A DNA stretch of 55,432 nt, taken from contig WGNO01000067.1 in the NCBI GenBank assembly GCA_016124525.1, forward strand, positions 1-55,432, in the 5' to 3' direction. The DNA comes from Nostoc sp. RI_552 (GTDB lineage Bacteria > Cyanobacteriota > Cyanobacteriia > Cyanobacteriales > Nostocaceae). Made by a program: the position numbers and the translations under genes. This document shows positions 1-9,427 of this stretch, one piece after another. The number at the start of each line of letters is the position of its first letter. Position 1 is the stretch's first letter. Below the pieces are notes generated by a model. That model was not told the origin of the DNA and did no database searches. It saw only the letters and a list, made by a program, of their open reading frames with translations.

Positions 1-163
1 AAAGTTAGCACATCTAAAGTAATGGATTATATTAACGATCCACATCATGATAGACATTGAATGCAGATAAATCTGCTTGAGTCGGTTTTCCACCCCGGTT
101 TAAAAACACGGGGCTACCAACCTCCCATATTATTTACGTGTATTGGACTGAATAAAATACATG
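1..163. other. Window edge, no gene seen
   Basis: No coding sequence is supported here. Around positions 93-113 there is a small hairpin (CCCCG ... CGGGG) in a context resembling the palindromic ends of IS200/IS605 elements, but no transposase remains nearby, so the origin is not assigned. Confidence 0.3.
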
Positions 164-188
164 AAAAAAGCCCCCAAATGGGAGCCCG
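164..188 (-). terminator. Rho-independent terminator of the cox operon
   Basis: Read on the minus strand, a short GC-rich hairpin (GCTCCCA-TTT-GGGGGC, with one G-T pair) is followed directly by six T. It lies 23 bases after the ctaE stop codon and is correctly oriented to end the ctaC-ctaD-ctaE transcript. This is a sequence-pattern call only. Confidence 0.7.
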
Positions 189-210
189 ATGAACAACTAA
201 AAATCAACAT

Positions 211-831
211 TCACAGTATATAGAGTAATCCGAATAAAATAATCCAAATTACATCAACAAAGTGCCAATATATTTCTGCTGCTTCGATACCGAAATGTTT
301 TTCATTACTATAGTGCCCGGGAACACGCGATCGCCACAACACAGCAATAATAGCCAAAACGCCAATAGTAACGTGCAGTCCGTGGAAGCCAGTTAAAACA
401 TAAAACGCACTGGCAAACAAATTAGTAGTTAAACCAAATTCTAGATGGGTATATTCATAAACTTGACCTACCAAAAAAATAGCACCCATCAGCGCGGTAA
501 TTGCCAACCAAATCCGCATACCCCGGGCATCATTTTTTTTGATGGCGGTGTCAGCGTTGTGCATGACAAAACTGCTAGCAATCAGATTAACAGTATTCAC
601 TCCCGGTAGTATGAGTTCTAATTCCGGTGTGCCTTCAGGAGGCCATACTGGTAGGGTAGAACGAAAAGCTAAATAAGCTCCGAACATCCCCAGAAAAATC
701 ATTCCCTCAGCGATGAGAAACACCACCAGACCAAACAGGCGATAATCTGGATGTTCTTCGTGATGAGCATCGGTTGCTGTGTGGTGATGATTCAATTGTG
801 TTTTCGCTGGGTCAATTATTTGACTTTGCAT
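211..831 (-). CDS. ctaE: Cytochrome c oxidase subunit III
   Basis: Subunit III of the aa3-type terminal oxidase, a 206-residue membrane protein that stabilises the catalytic core and carries no redox metals. It has five predicted membrane spans (about residues 31-53, 73-92, 106-125, 137-161 and 182-204) and the family's C-terminal motif WHFVDVIWI. The length fits the short bacterial form. The His-rich N-terminus (about residues 14-25) is soluble. It is the last gene of ctaC-ctaD-ctaE, 95 bases after ctaD, and is followed by a terminator hairpin. ATG start. The family call is firm; which respiratory chain it serves (thylakoid or cytoplasmic membrane) cannot be read from the sequence. Confidence 0.95.
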   Translation of the reverse strand: MQSQIIDPAKTQLNHHHTATDAHHEEHPDYRLFGLVVFLIAEGMIFLGMFGAYLAFRSTLPVWPPEGTPELELILPGVNTVNLIASSFVMHNADTAIKKNDARGMRIWLAITALMGAIFLVGQVYEYTHLEFGLTTNLFASAFYVLTGFHGLHVTIGVLAIIAVLWRSRVPGHYSNEKHFGIEAAEIYWHFVDVIWIILFGLLYIL

Positions 832-926
832 GAATCTTTAAAAATGTGAACTAACTGGAAATGGGTATCAAGGATTGGGAATGAAGATTGGGTTTGTTTC
901 CAGTCCCCATTCCTTAAACCCTCCTC

Positions 927-2621
927 TTAAATACCAGACTCAATAGTGGGGTATGGTTCATCAGGTTCGAGGTTTAACACCGCCTGAGTATCCACTTTTT
1001 TTTCACTTACGCCGTAGTCGTAAGGCCCCGTAGCCAAAACTGGTAGTTTCTCAAAATTTTCAATAGCTGGCGGTGAGCTAGTCATCCACTCTAGGGTTAG
1101 TCCTCGCCAAGGATTATCACCAGCTTTGCGCCCATACCACCAACTCCAAACAGCATTGATAATAAAGGGTAATGTGGAAATGGCGAGAATATAAGATCCG
1201 TAAGTGCAGATTTCATTCAATGAGGTGAATTTGGGGTCATATTGAGCAATGCGGCGATTCATTCCCATCAGCCCTAGCTTGTGCATAGGTAAGAAAGTCA
1301 TATTCAGACCCACAATGGTTAAAACAGCATGAACTTTGCCCCAAAATTCGTTCATCATTCGTCCCGTCATTTTCGGGAACCAGTGGTAGATAGCAGCAAA
1401 AATTCCCAAAACACTACCACCAAAGAGGACGTAGTGCAAGTGTGCCACTACAAAATAAGTATCATGAACGTGAATATCAAAGGGAACTGCGGCTAACATT
1501 ACACCACTGATCCCGCCAATGACGAAGGTTCCCAAAAAGCCCATAGCAAATATCATGGGACTATTGAGGTTGATTTTGCCACCCCAGATAGTTGCTAACC
1601 AACCAAAAATTTTAATTCCAGTGGGTACAGCAATAATCATGGTAGTGATCATAAAAAACATTCGTAACCAACCGGGGACACCACTGGTAAACATATGATG
1701 CGCCCAGACAATTAGCCCCAAGAAACTGATAGCTAGAGAAGAATAAGCGATAGCTTTATAGCCAAAAATTGGTTTGCGGGCATGAACGGGCAAAATTTCA
1801 GAAATTGCTCCAAAGAAAGGCAAAATCATGATGTAGACCGCCGGGTGGGAATAGAACCAGAACATATGCTGGTAAACCACCGGGTCACCACCGCCAGTGG
1901 GGTTAAAAAATGTTGTCCCTGCTAATAAGTCAAAGGCCAGGAGAATCAGCGCACCTGCTAGTACTGGCGTAGATATCAGTACCAGAGCCGAAGTTGCCAA
2001 CATCGACCAACAAAACAAAGGCATTTGATGAACTCCCATACTGGGGACACGCATCTTGAGAATGGTAACGATAAAGTTAATCGCTCCCAAAATCGACGAT
2101 GTACCCAACAGCAGAATACTCATAATCCAAATGGCTTCACCAATTTGACCTGTTACCAAGCTCAAAGGCGGGTAGGAAGTCCAACCTGCATCAGGAGCAT
2201 CACCCAAAGCCAAACTAGCGATGAGCAACACACCAGCCGGGGGAATCATCCAAAAAGCCACAGCATTCAACCGAGGAAATGCCATATCCCTAGCCCCAAT
2301 CATTAAGGGAATGAGATAGTTAGCAAATCCTGCACCTGCTGGTACAATCCACAAAAAAATCATGATTGTGGCGTGCAGGGTGAATAGACTGTTGTAAACT
2401 TCCGGGGTAACAAAATCTACGTCCGGGGTTCGCAGTTCTGTACGTACCAAATCAGCCATTACCCCGCCAATGCAGTAAAAAACAAAGGAAGTAACTAGAT
2501 ATTGAATCCCAATTACCTTATGGTCGGTGCTGAAACCAAAAAAGTCTAGCCAGTGTCTTTCTTGTGCTTCTTCTGTATGAGGGGGAGTATTGGCAGCTTT
2601 TTCCAACTGGGCTTGTGTCAT
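927..2621 (-). CDS. ctaD: Cytochrome c oxidase subunit I
   Basis: Catalytic subunit of the aa3 oxidase, 564 residues and about 12 membrane spans. It reduces O2 to water at a heme a3-CuB centre and pumps protons. All metal ligands are visible: H83 (heme a), H259 with Y263 (CuB and cross-linked Tyr), H308/H309 (CuB), H394 (heme a3) and H396 (heme a). The CuB segment reads FWFYSHPAVY (254-263). The usual D-channel glutamate of GHPEVY enzymes is missing and the YS pair of type A2 heme-copper oxidases is present, so this is an A2-like enzyme. It is preceded by ctaC (35-base gap) and followed by ctaE. ATG start at 2621. Confidence 0.97.
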   Translation of the reverse strand: MTQAQLEKAANTPPHTEEAQERHWLDFFGFSTDHKVIGIQYLVTSFVFYCIGGVMADLVRTELRTPDVDFVTPEVYNSLFTLHATIMIFLWIVPAGAGFANYLIPLMIGARDMAFPRLNAVAFWMIPPAGVLLIASLALGDAPDAGWTSYPPLSLVTGQIGEAIWIMSILLLGTSSILGAINFIVTILKMRVPSMGVHQMPLFCWSMLATSALVLISTPVLAGALILLAFDLLAGTTFFNPTGGGDPVVYQHMFWFYSHPAVYIMILPFFGAISEILPVHARKPIFGYKAIAYSSLAISFLGLIVWAHHMFTSGVPGWLRMFFMITTMIIAVPTGIKIFGWLATIWGGKINLNSPMIFAMGFLGTFVIGGISGVMLAAVPFDIHVHDTYFVVAHLHYVLFGGSVLGIFAAIYHWFPKMTGRMMNEFWGKVHAVLTIVGLNMTFLPMHKLGLMGMNRRIAQYDPKFTSLNEICTYGSYILAISTLPFIINAVWSWWYGRKAGDNPWRGLTLEWMTSSPPAIENFEKLPVLATGPYDYGVSEKKVDTQAVLNLEPDEPYPTIESGI

Positions 2622-2656
2622 AAGAATTAATTATTAGTTATCAGCCTGTTCCCTAA

Positions 2657-3754
2657 CTAATGCTGATGAGCAGTGTGAACTTGATTGATCATTTCTGGTT
2701 CAATCCCCATTTCCCTAGTGTAAGGAGCTAGAAATTCATCTGGGGATAAATCCGCAGGGTTAACAGCAATGGCTTGTTTGAGGTTTTCGCTGCTAGCCAC
2801 TAATTGTTCTCGCATCCAAGCGTCATAGGCTTGTTCGCTTTCTACTACTACTTGGGTTTTCATAACTCCGTGGTAAGGGCCACAAAGTTCAGCACAAATT
2901 AGGTCATAGCTACCAACTAATCTGGGGGTGAAACGAATTTCGCTTTGTCTACCGGGGATAGCATCTTGTTTCAAGCGGAACTCCGGAACCCAGAAAGCAT
3001 GGATGACATCATTAGCTGTCATGTTAACTTGCACTTCGCGACCTACTGGGACGTGTAACTCACCTGTGGTAATGCCTGTATCAGGATAGGTGAAAATCCA
3101 CGCGTATTGTAGCCCAGTGACATTGACTCGTACTTCTGGTGGTAGACCTGCTTTTTCTGGACTACCGCCAATGGTAGGAGCAACAATACCTACCCCCGGA
3201 GCATTTCCCTTTTGGGGAATTTCGTCAGCATTGCGGACTGCTGCTGTGGCGGTATCTTGCATTGCTTGGTCAGACTGTTCCTGATTGAGGTCATGGCCTA
3301 TGCTGGGTGGTGTATCACTCAAAGTTGCCGCCATCGCAGCCCCTGGCATTGTCATCATAGATTCTTGACTAATCGGGGCTCCATGAACAGAATGGGGGTC
3401 AAAGCCACCGATGTCGTTATACACTTCAAAGCTATAAACAGAAATACCAAGAACGATAATAGCTGGGATCGCCGTCCAGAGGATTTCTAAAGGCACGTTG
3501 CCTTCAATTGGTGGTCCATCTTCGTTATCACCTGCCCGCCGACGGTATTTAATTGCAGAGTAGATTAAAACACCTTCGACGAGTAGGAATATACCCGTGG
3601 AAACGATCATCATCGTGTTAAACAGACCATCCACTAAAACAGCTTCGTCTGTGGCGGCTGTTGGCAACAGACCGTGATTTTCACCATACCAAAGGCTGAA
3701 TAGCGTTAGTACGACACCAATTAGTAATGTCCAGATGGAACTTGGAATCTTCAC
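2657..3754 (-). CDS. ctaC: Cytochrome c oxidase subunit II
   Basis: CuA-bearing subunit that accepts electrons from cytochrome c6 or plastocyanin and passes them to CtaD. Two N-terminal membrane spans (about 8-23 and 45-68, with a third hydrophobic stretch at 90-108) anchor a cupredoxin domain. CuA ligands are H252, C287, E289, C291, H295 and M298 in the block CAELCGPYHGVM. Between the membrane part and the cupredoxin fold lies an Ala/Pro/Met/Gln-rich insert (about 117-205), longer than in proteobacterial CtaC. The start codon is GTG. It is the first gene of the oxidase operon and is transcribed divergently from ctaA. Confidence 0.96.
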   Translation of the reverse strand: MKIPSSIWTLLIGVVLTLFSLWYGENHGLLPTAATDEAVLVDGLFNTMMIVSTGIFLLVEGVLIYSAIKYRRRAGDNEDGPPIEGNVPLEILWTAIPAIIVLGISVYSFEVYNDIGGFDPHSVHGAPISQESMMTMPGAAMAATLSDTPPSIGHDLNQEQSDQAMQDTATAAVRNADEIPQKGNAPGVGIVAPTIGGSPEKAGLPPEVRVNVTGLQYAWIFTYPDTGITTGELHVPVGREVQVNMTANDVIHAFWVPEFRLKQDAIPGRQSEIRFTPRLVGSYDLICAELCGPYHGVMKTQVVVESEQAYDAWMREQLVASSENLKQAIAVNPADLSPDEFLAPYTREMGIEPEMINQVHTAHQH

Positions 3755-4170
3755 GGTTTACTTAAATGAATTTACTACGTTATCTCTATCCTACTCACTT
3801 ACTAAGGTAGTGCAGGCAATGAAACATGGAGTCTCATAGTCTGAAATTTTTATTAATTTTTTCAACTAAATTGATAATTGTGACTACAAGAGATTTATTA
3901 GATACTGCCAATAGTAAATTTAAATCAGTATAAAACTGTGTAAAAACTGCACAAAAAATCTAGATTTAAAAAATTAATGCTTCTTTCTCAATTTCTCACA
4001 ACTTAAAAAATACCTAAAGCTACGGCTAAAAGTAGCTGGAGTGATCCAAAGTATAAGTGCAAGCCAATCTTTTAAACCCTGTCTCATAGGTTAGGGTGTA
4101 GATGGATCGGTACTAAAAATTGAAAATTTATCGGAGAAGCCCAACCAAGAGCGGGCGGAGGGTACTGTTC
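3755..4170. promoter_or_regulatory. Divergent control region between ctaC and ctaA
   Basis: About 415 AT-rich bases separate the oxidase operon (minus) from the heme A synthase gene (plus). Promoters for both must lie here. I could not recognise a specific operator such as an NtcA-type GTA-N8-TAC box. No gene is supported. Confidence 0.5.
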
Positions 4171-5154
4171 ATGAATGAATTTGTCCTAGAACAACAAAAT
4201 GAAGCAACAACCGAGCAGCGAAAGCCTAAGGAAGTGATTCGTCGCTTGGTGTGGAAAATGTGCATAGCCACCTTGATTTTGATGGCCATAGGCAGTGCCA
4301 CCCGTGTGATGAATGCTGGACTTGCTTGCCCAGACTGGCCCTTGTGCTACGGGGAACTGGTTCCAGCCAGACAAATGAATCTTCAAGTTTTCTTGGAGTG
4401 GTTTCACCGATTGGATGCAGGGTTAATTGGTTTAAGCGCTATCGCATTGTTTGGTTTGTCCTGGTGGAACCGTGGTTTATTACCCAGTTGGCTGCCTTGG
4501 GCATCCACATTTGCTCTGTTTTTAATTGTCTTACAAGGTGTTTTGGGAGGACTCACCGTCACCGAACTGTTACGCTTTGATATCGTCACTGCCCATTTGG
4601 GAACGGCGCTGTTGTTTTTTACTACTTTACTGACTATCGGTACAGCCCTGACTCCCTATCAAGGAACTGGCACTGTTGGTAAGTTACCTTGGTTGGGTTT
4701 AAGTGCCGTAATTTTTGTTTACTTGCAAAGTATACTAGGCGCTTTGGTAGGGTCTCGCTGGGCGTTACACCAATGCTTTGGCGATTCTCAACTTTGTAAT
4801 GTGATGTATAGCCATGTTTTTGGTTTGGTACCGCCAACGGTGGCTACTTTGGCAGTGGTATTTATATCTCGGCGGACGCCAGCACTCCATCCAGCTTTGC
4901 GGCAACTAGCAAATATTGCTGGTGGGTTGTTGATGTTACAAATATTCTTGGGAGTTGCCACTTTCCGATTACATCTCCAAGTGGAGGTGCTGACCGTCTC
5001 TCACCAAACCGTCGGCGCTACTTTACTGGCTAGTTTAGTCGCTTTTACAGTTTTAGCACTACGTGACTGGGCTATGTCTCGTGAAATTAACGCTTTCCCT
5101 GTGGCTTCAACAGCGACTGTTACAAGTACACAAGCAAATGGATCCAATGCCTAA
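4171..5154 (+). CDS. ctaA: Heme A synthase (COX15/CtaA family)
   Basis: Oxidises the C8 methyl group of heme O to give heme A, the cofactor of the oxidase encoded next door. It is a membrane protein with about eight spans and paired His motifs (WFHRLDAGLIG, AHLGTALLFF, HQTVGA) that hold the two hemes. An upstream in-frame TTG at 4120 would add 17 residues, but the ATG at 4171 has a strong Shine-Dalgarno GGAGGG at 4157-4162, so I chose it (327 residues). The Cys pair in the first loop (CPDWPLC) is typical of the cysteine-containing class. ctaB follows after about 360 bases; the two act in sequence. Confidence 0.94.
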   Translation: MNEFVLEQQNEATTEQRKPKEVIRRLVWKMCIATLILMAIGSATRVMNAGLACPDWPLCYGELVPARQMNLQVFLEWFHRLDAGLIGLSAIALFGLSWWNRGLLPSWLPWASTFALFLIVLQGVLGGLTVTELLRFDIVTAHLGTALLFFTTLLTIGTALTPYQGTGTVGKLPWLGLSAVIFVYLQSILGALVGSRWALHQCFGDSQLCNVMYSHVFGLVPPTVATLAVVFISRRTPALHPALRQLANIAGGLLMLQIFLGVATFRLHLQVEVLTVSHQTVGATLLASLVAFTVLALRDWAMSREINAFPVASTATVTSTQANGSNA

Positions 5155-5511
5155 TTTCATTCAGATTCATTTTTCCATTGCTGTGATTACTAATGACTAA
5201 TGGCATTTAGCTATTAGCCATTAGTTATTGAGTAATTCCACAAACTAGACATCACATCTAGCAACAACCCCTAGGAACTAGAAGTGGTAAAACCATAAAA
5301 ACCAAAACTGCCTCCGCCCCCAAGACAAGTCTTGATTTTCTGAGTCAGTCTGAGCAAGGGGACATGGGCGAGCGGGGGGAAATCTTCCTCATTTTCTCCA
5401 TTCTCCTCATCTTCCTCATTTTTCCTTCGCTTCGGTAGCTATTTTTGACGTCATCTCAGTATGAGCAGGGCCTGTATCAAAGTTGTTGAAAAATAAGGAA
5501 CAAGAGCCAAA
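5155..5511. repeat. Intergenic repeat-rich spacer between ctaA and ctaB
   Basis: No gene seen. At about 5190-5232 there is a TAATGACTAATGGC...GCCATTAG arrangement: heptamer-like TAATGAC units plus an inverted repeat (CTAATGGC/GCCATTAG). Further on (about 5384-5425) comes a pyrimidine-rich tract of CTC/TTC runs. Both are the kind of short interspersed repeats found between genes in Nostoc relatives. Confidence 0.5.
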
Positions 5512-6465
5512 ATGATTGAGACTAATGTCTCTCGCCACCATCAAACATTTCTCCAAGTCATCCAAAGCTACTACCAACTAACAAAGCCCCGGATTATCCC
5601 GTTGCTGTTGATTACCACGGCTGGAAGTATGTGGATTGCTGCTCAGGGACAAGTAGACCCGTTGTTGCTGTTAGTCACTCTGACTGGTGGCACTTTGGCT
5701 GCTGCTAGCGCCCAGACTATTAACTGTATCTACGACCGAGATATTGATTATGACATGGAGCGGACGCGTCATCGTCCTATTCCTTCCGGTAGGGTGCAGC
5801 CTCGTGATGCCCTGATTTTTGCCATCACTCTAGGGGTGATGTCTTTTAGTCTACTAGCCTTATTCGCAAATTTACTAGCTGCTGTTCTGGCATTCTCGGG
5901 TATTGTTTTTTATGTTTTGATCTACACCCACTGGTTGAAACGCCATAGCACTCAAAATATTGTCATTGGTGGGGCTGCTGGGGCAATTCCGGCGTTAGTG
6001 GGTTGGGCTGCTGTGACAGGTACTTTAAGCTGGCCAGCATGGTTAATTTTTGCCATAGTTTTTTTATGGACACCGCCCCATTTTTGGGCGCTAGCGCTAA
6101 TGATTCGGGATGACTATGCAAAAGTTGGTATCCCTATGTTACCTGTGGTTGAAGGTGATACGGCTACCGTTAAGCAAATTTGGTACTACACACTCACTAC
6201 AGTAGTAACCACGCTGTTACTTGTTTATCCCCTACACGCCAGTGGATTTGTTTATGCAGCCGTCGCTCTGACCTTAGGCGCAGTATTTATTCATAAATCT
6301 TGGCGTTTGTTACAAAATCCACAGGAGCGGACTGTAGCTAGAGAGTTATTTCTGTATTCCATTTCTTACATGATGTTGTTGTGTTTGGGTATGGTGATTG
6401 ATAGTCTGCCTATTACCCATAGGCTCATGAGTACAGTAATTAGCCTGCTGCACTTCATCAGTTAA
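5512..6465 (+). CDS. ctaB: Protoheme IX farnesyltransferase (heme O synthase)
   Basis: UbiA-family membrane prenyltransferase that adds the hydroxyethylfarnesyl tail to heme B, giving heme O for CtaA. The aspartate-rich substrate motif is clear ([19 protein letters not shown], residues about 70-88), as is the second motif around [14 protein letters not shown]. There are about nine hydrophobic spans in 317 residues, a normal length. ATG start with AAGGA some 10 bases upstream. It faces the CPBP protease gene tail to tail. Confidence 0.95.
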   Translation: MIETNVSRHHQTFLQVIQSYYQLTKPRIIPLLLITTAGSMWIAAQGQVDPLLLLVTLTGGTLAAASAQTINCIYDRDIDYDMERTRHRPIPSGRVQPRDALIFAITLGVMSFSLLALFANLLAAVLAFSGIVFYVLIYTHWLKRHSTQNIVIGGAAGAIPALVGWAAVTGTLSWPAWLIFAIVFLWTPPHFWALALMIRDDYAKVGIPMLPVVEGDTATVKQIWYYTLTTVVTTLLLVYPLHASGFVYAAVALTLGAVFIHKSWRLLQNPQERTVARELFLYSISYMMLLCLGMVIDSLPITHRLMSTVISLLHFIS

Positions 6466-6560
6466 ACAACTGATCATCCGTGCGATTGCGTTGGCTATGA
6501 TGGCGCGATCGCACTTGAGGAAAAATTTTCTCTCAGACCAGCTGCCCATATGACAATATA

Positions 6561-7364
6561 TCAATACCAAGAGAATAACCAAAGAATTAACCCAGTTCCC
6601 AAAACACAAATAATTCCCGCTGCCCCGGCTAGGGGTTTTTTGTTTTTACCAGTCCACCACTGTGAAGTTTTACCAGTATAGGTAATTAATTCTGCTGTAT
6701 CTAAGGTAGTCATCGCCCATACTAATGCTGCATGTAATCCCCAAGCTATACCCAAACTACCATGATCTGCAATCCTAGCTAACACCAACATCATGCCCAG
6801 GAGCCACAGTCCAGGAAGTTGGGGCGTGGTTTCGCCTTGTTCCCACACCAAGTGTAAAAGGGCAAAAATTAAGCTAGAAATTGTTGCTGCTAACCACCTT
6901 GGGTATTCACGCTGCAATTCAGTTAACAAGAAACCACGAAAAACTAATTCTTCAATACCTCCAACCAACAATGATATCAATAGAATAGATGGCAAAATAG
7001 CTGGTACCAACTTGATATTTACTTTCTCAAAATAGCACCAGCCTAGCCAGAATTGGCAGGTAAACAAAATTGCTAGGCTGATTATTCCTAAACCAAAACC
7101 TAGAGCTAAGGAATTTAGCAGGGACAGATTCGTGACCAAGCCGTAATTTGAAAAAGATTGATGAAATAGCCAAATAATTCCCCAAAGAACTAGGGGGGCC
7201 AATAGATAAAGTGGCACTAATAAGGGTAATTTTTGTTCTGGCTGTAAAGGTTTTGTGGGTTGCCAATTAAGGGTAATCGCTATTACAGATGCTATCGGTA
7301 ACCAACACCCTATCCAGCTCATAAAAAATGTCATCACTACAACTAGAACTGATGCATTTTCCAT
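6561..7364 (-). CDS. CPBP family intramembrane metalloprotease (Rce1/Abi-like)
   Basis: A 267-residue polytopic membrane protein of the CPBP (CAAX protease and bacteriocin-processing) family, PF02517. The diagnostic glutamate pair with arginine is present (GGIEELVFRGFLLTEL), followed by the second motif with its His (SLIFALLHLVWE). These are the proposed zinc and catalytic residues of the family. The substrate in cyanobacteria is unknown. The C-terminus is basic (GKNKKP) before a last span. It lies convergently behind ctaB and has no clear functional link to its neighbours. Confident in the family, not in a role. Confidence 0.88.
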   Translation of the reverse strand: MENASVLVVVMTFFMSWIGCWLPIASVIAITLNWQPTKPLQPEQKLPLLVPLYLLAPLVLWGIIWLFHQSFSNYGLVTNLSLLNSLALGFGLGIISLAILFTCQFWLGWCYFEKVNIKLVPAILPSILLISLLVGGIEELVFRGFLLTELQREYPRWLAATISSLIFALLHLVWEQGETTPQLPGLWLLGMMLVLARIADHGSLGIAWGLHAALVWAMTTLDTAELITYTGKTSQWWTGKNKKPLAGAAGIICVLGTGLILWLFSWY

Positions 7365-7607
7365 AAATTTTCTGAGGTTTTGACTATAGATTGACTAAAA
7401 TTCATCAAAATACACACAAAAAAACACGATAGACTACTTGCTTGCTGGTCAAGACTTGATGAAAGTCTGTTACTTTTGCAAGGAATCTAATCGTATTTTG
7501 TCAATGTTACAAAATTACCGAAAAAGACTTAGCAGTTGGCTGTGGTGGTAAGAATAATTTATCAAGCCTTCACCTTTAACTTATTCATACCATCAGCAAA
7601 CTTACTC

Positions 7608-8039
7608 TTAATCTTCCAAATCTTCATCTGACTCTTCCGAGTCTATATCTTCCGATATGACTTTTCTATCACTTTCACCAAGTTGAATCAAGTGAATATG
7701 CTTATATCCCAGTCTGATTTCAAACTCATCTCCCGGCTTTAAGTTCATTGCTTTAGTGTAGGTAGCACCAATAACAATTTGACCGTTTTGATGAACGCTA
7801 ACTCGATATGTCGGTTCACGTCCACGACCATCTTTAGGCGCTTCTGGACTCAGAGGAATTCCTCTAGCCGATAGTAGAGCATCATAAAAATCTGTGAGAT
7901 TGACGCGTACTTGATTATTTTTAGTAACGGTGTAATAGCCACACTGCTTGGCTCTTTCTCGGCGTGGTAAATTAGATAGTTCTTTTACCTTAGCCAGCAA
8001 TGCTTTTCCAGTTAATGGTGCGGTTGCTGTTTCAGTCAT
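7608..8039 (-). CDS. calA: cyAbrB-type transcriptional regulator (CalA-like)
   Basis: A 143-residue member of the cyanobacterium-specific AbrB-like family, which binds DNA through a C-terminal AbrB beta domain (about residues 75-120, including VHQNGQIVIGATYTKAMNL and the LKPGDEFEI turn). The N-terminal block (LTGKALLAKVKEL to CGYYT) is family-specific. The tail is very acidic (EDIDSEESDEDLED). ATG at 8039 fits the family start; a TTG three codons upstream (8048) is possible. Family members control nitrogen and carbon genes, hydrogenase and sodB. The location beside the cox/ctaA/ctaB cluster matches the cyAbrB1 (CalA) branch, but assignment to that branch is from context and memory. Confidence 0.85.
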   Translation of the reverse strand: MTETATAPLTGKALLAKVKELSNLPRRERAKQCGYYTVTKNNQVRVNLTDFYDALLSARGIPLSPEAPKDGRGREPTYRVSVHQNGQIVIGATYTKAMNLKPGDEFEIRLGYKHIHLIQLGESDRKVISEDIDSEESDEDLED

Positions 8040-8168
8040 TACGCTCAAATTTTCCTTACTCTCTCCAAACTGATAAACGATGTTGTCTCATGCCAGCATT
8101 TGACTACTCATGAGCCTAGGGTGAGGGATAAATTCCTGTTTATAAGTTGAGCTACAAGCGCCTATGTT

Positions 8169-8345
8169 ATGGTCACCTACAACAGATTTGAGGTCATGGT
8201 GTCCACAAACATTAATTTCGGTGATTTTACGGCACTTTTAACCATTACTCGCCGTGGAAAATCAATTGATTTTCTCTTTTGGCGCTACTGTAGCGGTGTA
8301 ACTTTCAGCCACCTTCACAAGTTGTTTGAGTTCTACTACAAATAA
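8169..8345 (+). CDS. Possible 58-residue small protein, unknown
   Basis: An uninterrupted 58-codon frame from ATG, ending in TAA. The product is mixed hydrophobic/basic with aromatic residues (start MVTYNRFEVMVST; end HKLFEFYYK). No Shine-Dalgarno is visible and I recognise no family. It is listed because amino-acid use looks balanced and the surrounding 1.4 kb is otherwise empty. It may equally be chance. Confidence 0.2.
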   Translation: MVTYNRFEVMVSTNINFGDFTALLTITRRGKSIDFLFWRYCSGVTFSHLHKLFEFYYK

Positions 8346-8494
8346 GTCGTAGACTCAGTAAATTGCAGGCTTTCAACTTTTAGTGCTGGACTTTATTGCC
8401 CTTGAGTTGTTGGGTTTTCCCCACTCTGACTCTCCAGCTGAGGACAGCATAGTATTTGAGTAGGCTCTTACGGACATACACCTTTGTCCTGCCT

Positions 8495-8592
8495 GTAGAG
8501 ACCTAGATTTTCTTGTCTCTACATTACGAATTAACAAAGCAGCATCAGCGATGCTTATGCAGCTATTGGGACTGGATTTGTTACTTCGTAAT
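8495..8592. repeat. Tandem hairpins: TAGAGAC-type repeat plus nested inverted repeat
   Basis: Three structures sit together. A perfect 8-bp stem GTAGAGAC (8495-8502) / GTCTCTAC (8515-8522) comes first. It is followed at once by a larger inverted repeat, ATTACGAATTAAC (8523-8535) and GTTACTTCGTAAT (8580-8592), 12 of 13 pairing. Inside this is a small hairpin AGCATC-AGC-GATGCT (8541-8555). The TAGAGAC and ATTACGA units belong to repeat types scattered through Nostoc-like genomes. It could be a miniature mobile element or a structured transcript. Confidence 0.6.
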
Positions 8593-9427
8593 TTTATATT
8601 AAATACTAGCATGAACTAATAATAGCAAAATAATTGTTTACTTTTGAATTTAACTTGCTGGTAGACTTTAATCTGAATATCTAACCTTGGGGAGGCAAAA
8701 ATCGTTGAGGATTTTCCTTCTACTTGATTACCATAGTGAGTATTACAGCATTGCTTTTATAAAAATTAATCTAAATTTAGAGGAGTAGTTTTGACAACTG
8801 AGTTTAAATCCAAAATTTCTTTAATTTTGTACAGAAAAAACTAGGTGAGGATTGTCTTGCTGGTTTATTCTCAGGAGGCAAAAACCAAAGAGGCATTATA
8901 TACGTCTGTCTTTGGGAAGAATAAATTTTCCCGTATCTTGCAAATGCTCTATTGTCAGCAGAGGTTCATCAACAGGTTGAGCATTGACATGTACAGAAAG
9001 AACTGCCATTTTACGAGTATATGAGAGTTTTTCCAATCCATTGCTTCCATTGCTCTTAGCATCAAGATGTATTGAGAAAGATTACTGCATTTAGTTTGGA
9101 GATCTTCGCTATACCACAAATGAAGCTAGAGTTTTTTGGTGATTAACCTACTTTTGGTTGTACTGCCAAATAAGTAAGTTAAATGCTCCCGCTAGGATGA
9201 GCTGATTGGACTTTTGTTTTAGAGCTTGACAATAATCTCACTTGTACCAGTTCTTAAAATTAAATTTGAATGGTTATCCTTAAACTAGAATCAGTTACTC
9301 TTCGATGATCAGCCTATTAACACTTGGCTTGGCATTAAGGGTAACAAGAGTATAGCTCGATTTGTGCAACCACCAGCCTTTACTCAGGATTTCTGAGGCT
9401 GATGATGTAATTTTAAGATTGTGGTTG

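Larger units (their letters stand above)
8040..9427. other. 1.4-kb gene-poor region with nested hairpins
   Basis: No confident gene. Some very short open frames exist: 8169-8345 plus (58 codons), 8845-9024 plus (59 codons, GTG start) and 8896-9009 minus (37 codons, overlapping the previous one). None has a recognisable family or a good ribosome site. Structured elements occupy 8495-8592 (listed separately). The remainder to 9427 is AT-rich and presumably includes the sdhB promoter. Confidence 0.5.

Noticed and set aside
2025..2306. 93-codon plus-strand frame inside ctaD
   Set aside because: Antisense shadow of a strongly conserved oxidase gene; low-complexity product with no family and no ribosome site.
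8373..8612. 79-codon minus frame downstream of cyAbrB
   Set aside because: It runs through the hairpin repeats at 8495-8592, so its sequence is explained by repeats rather than coding.
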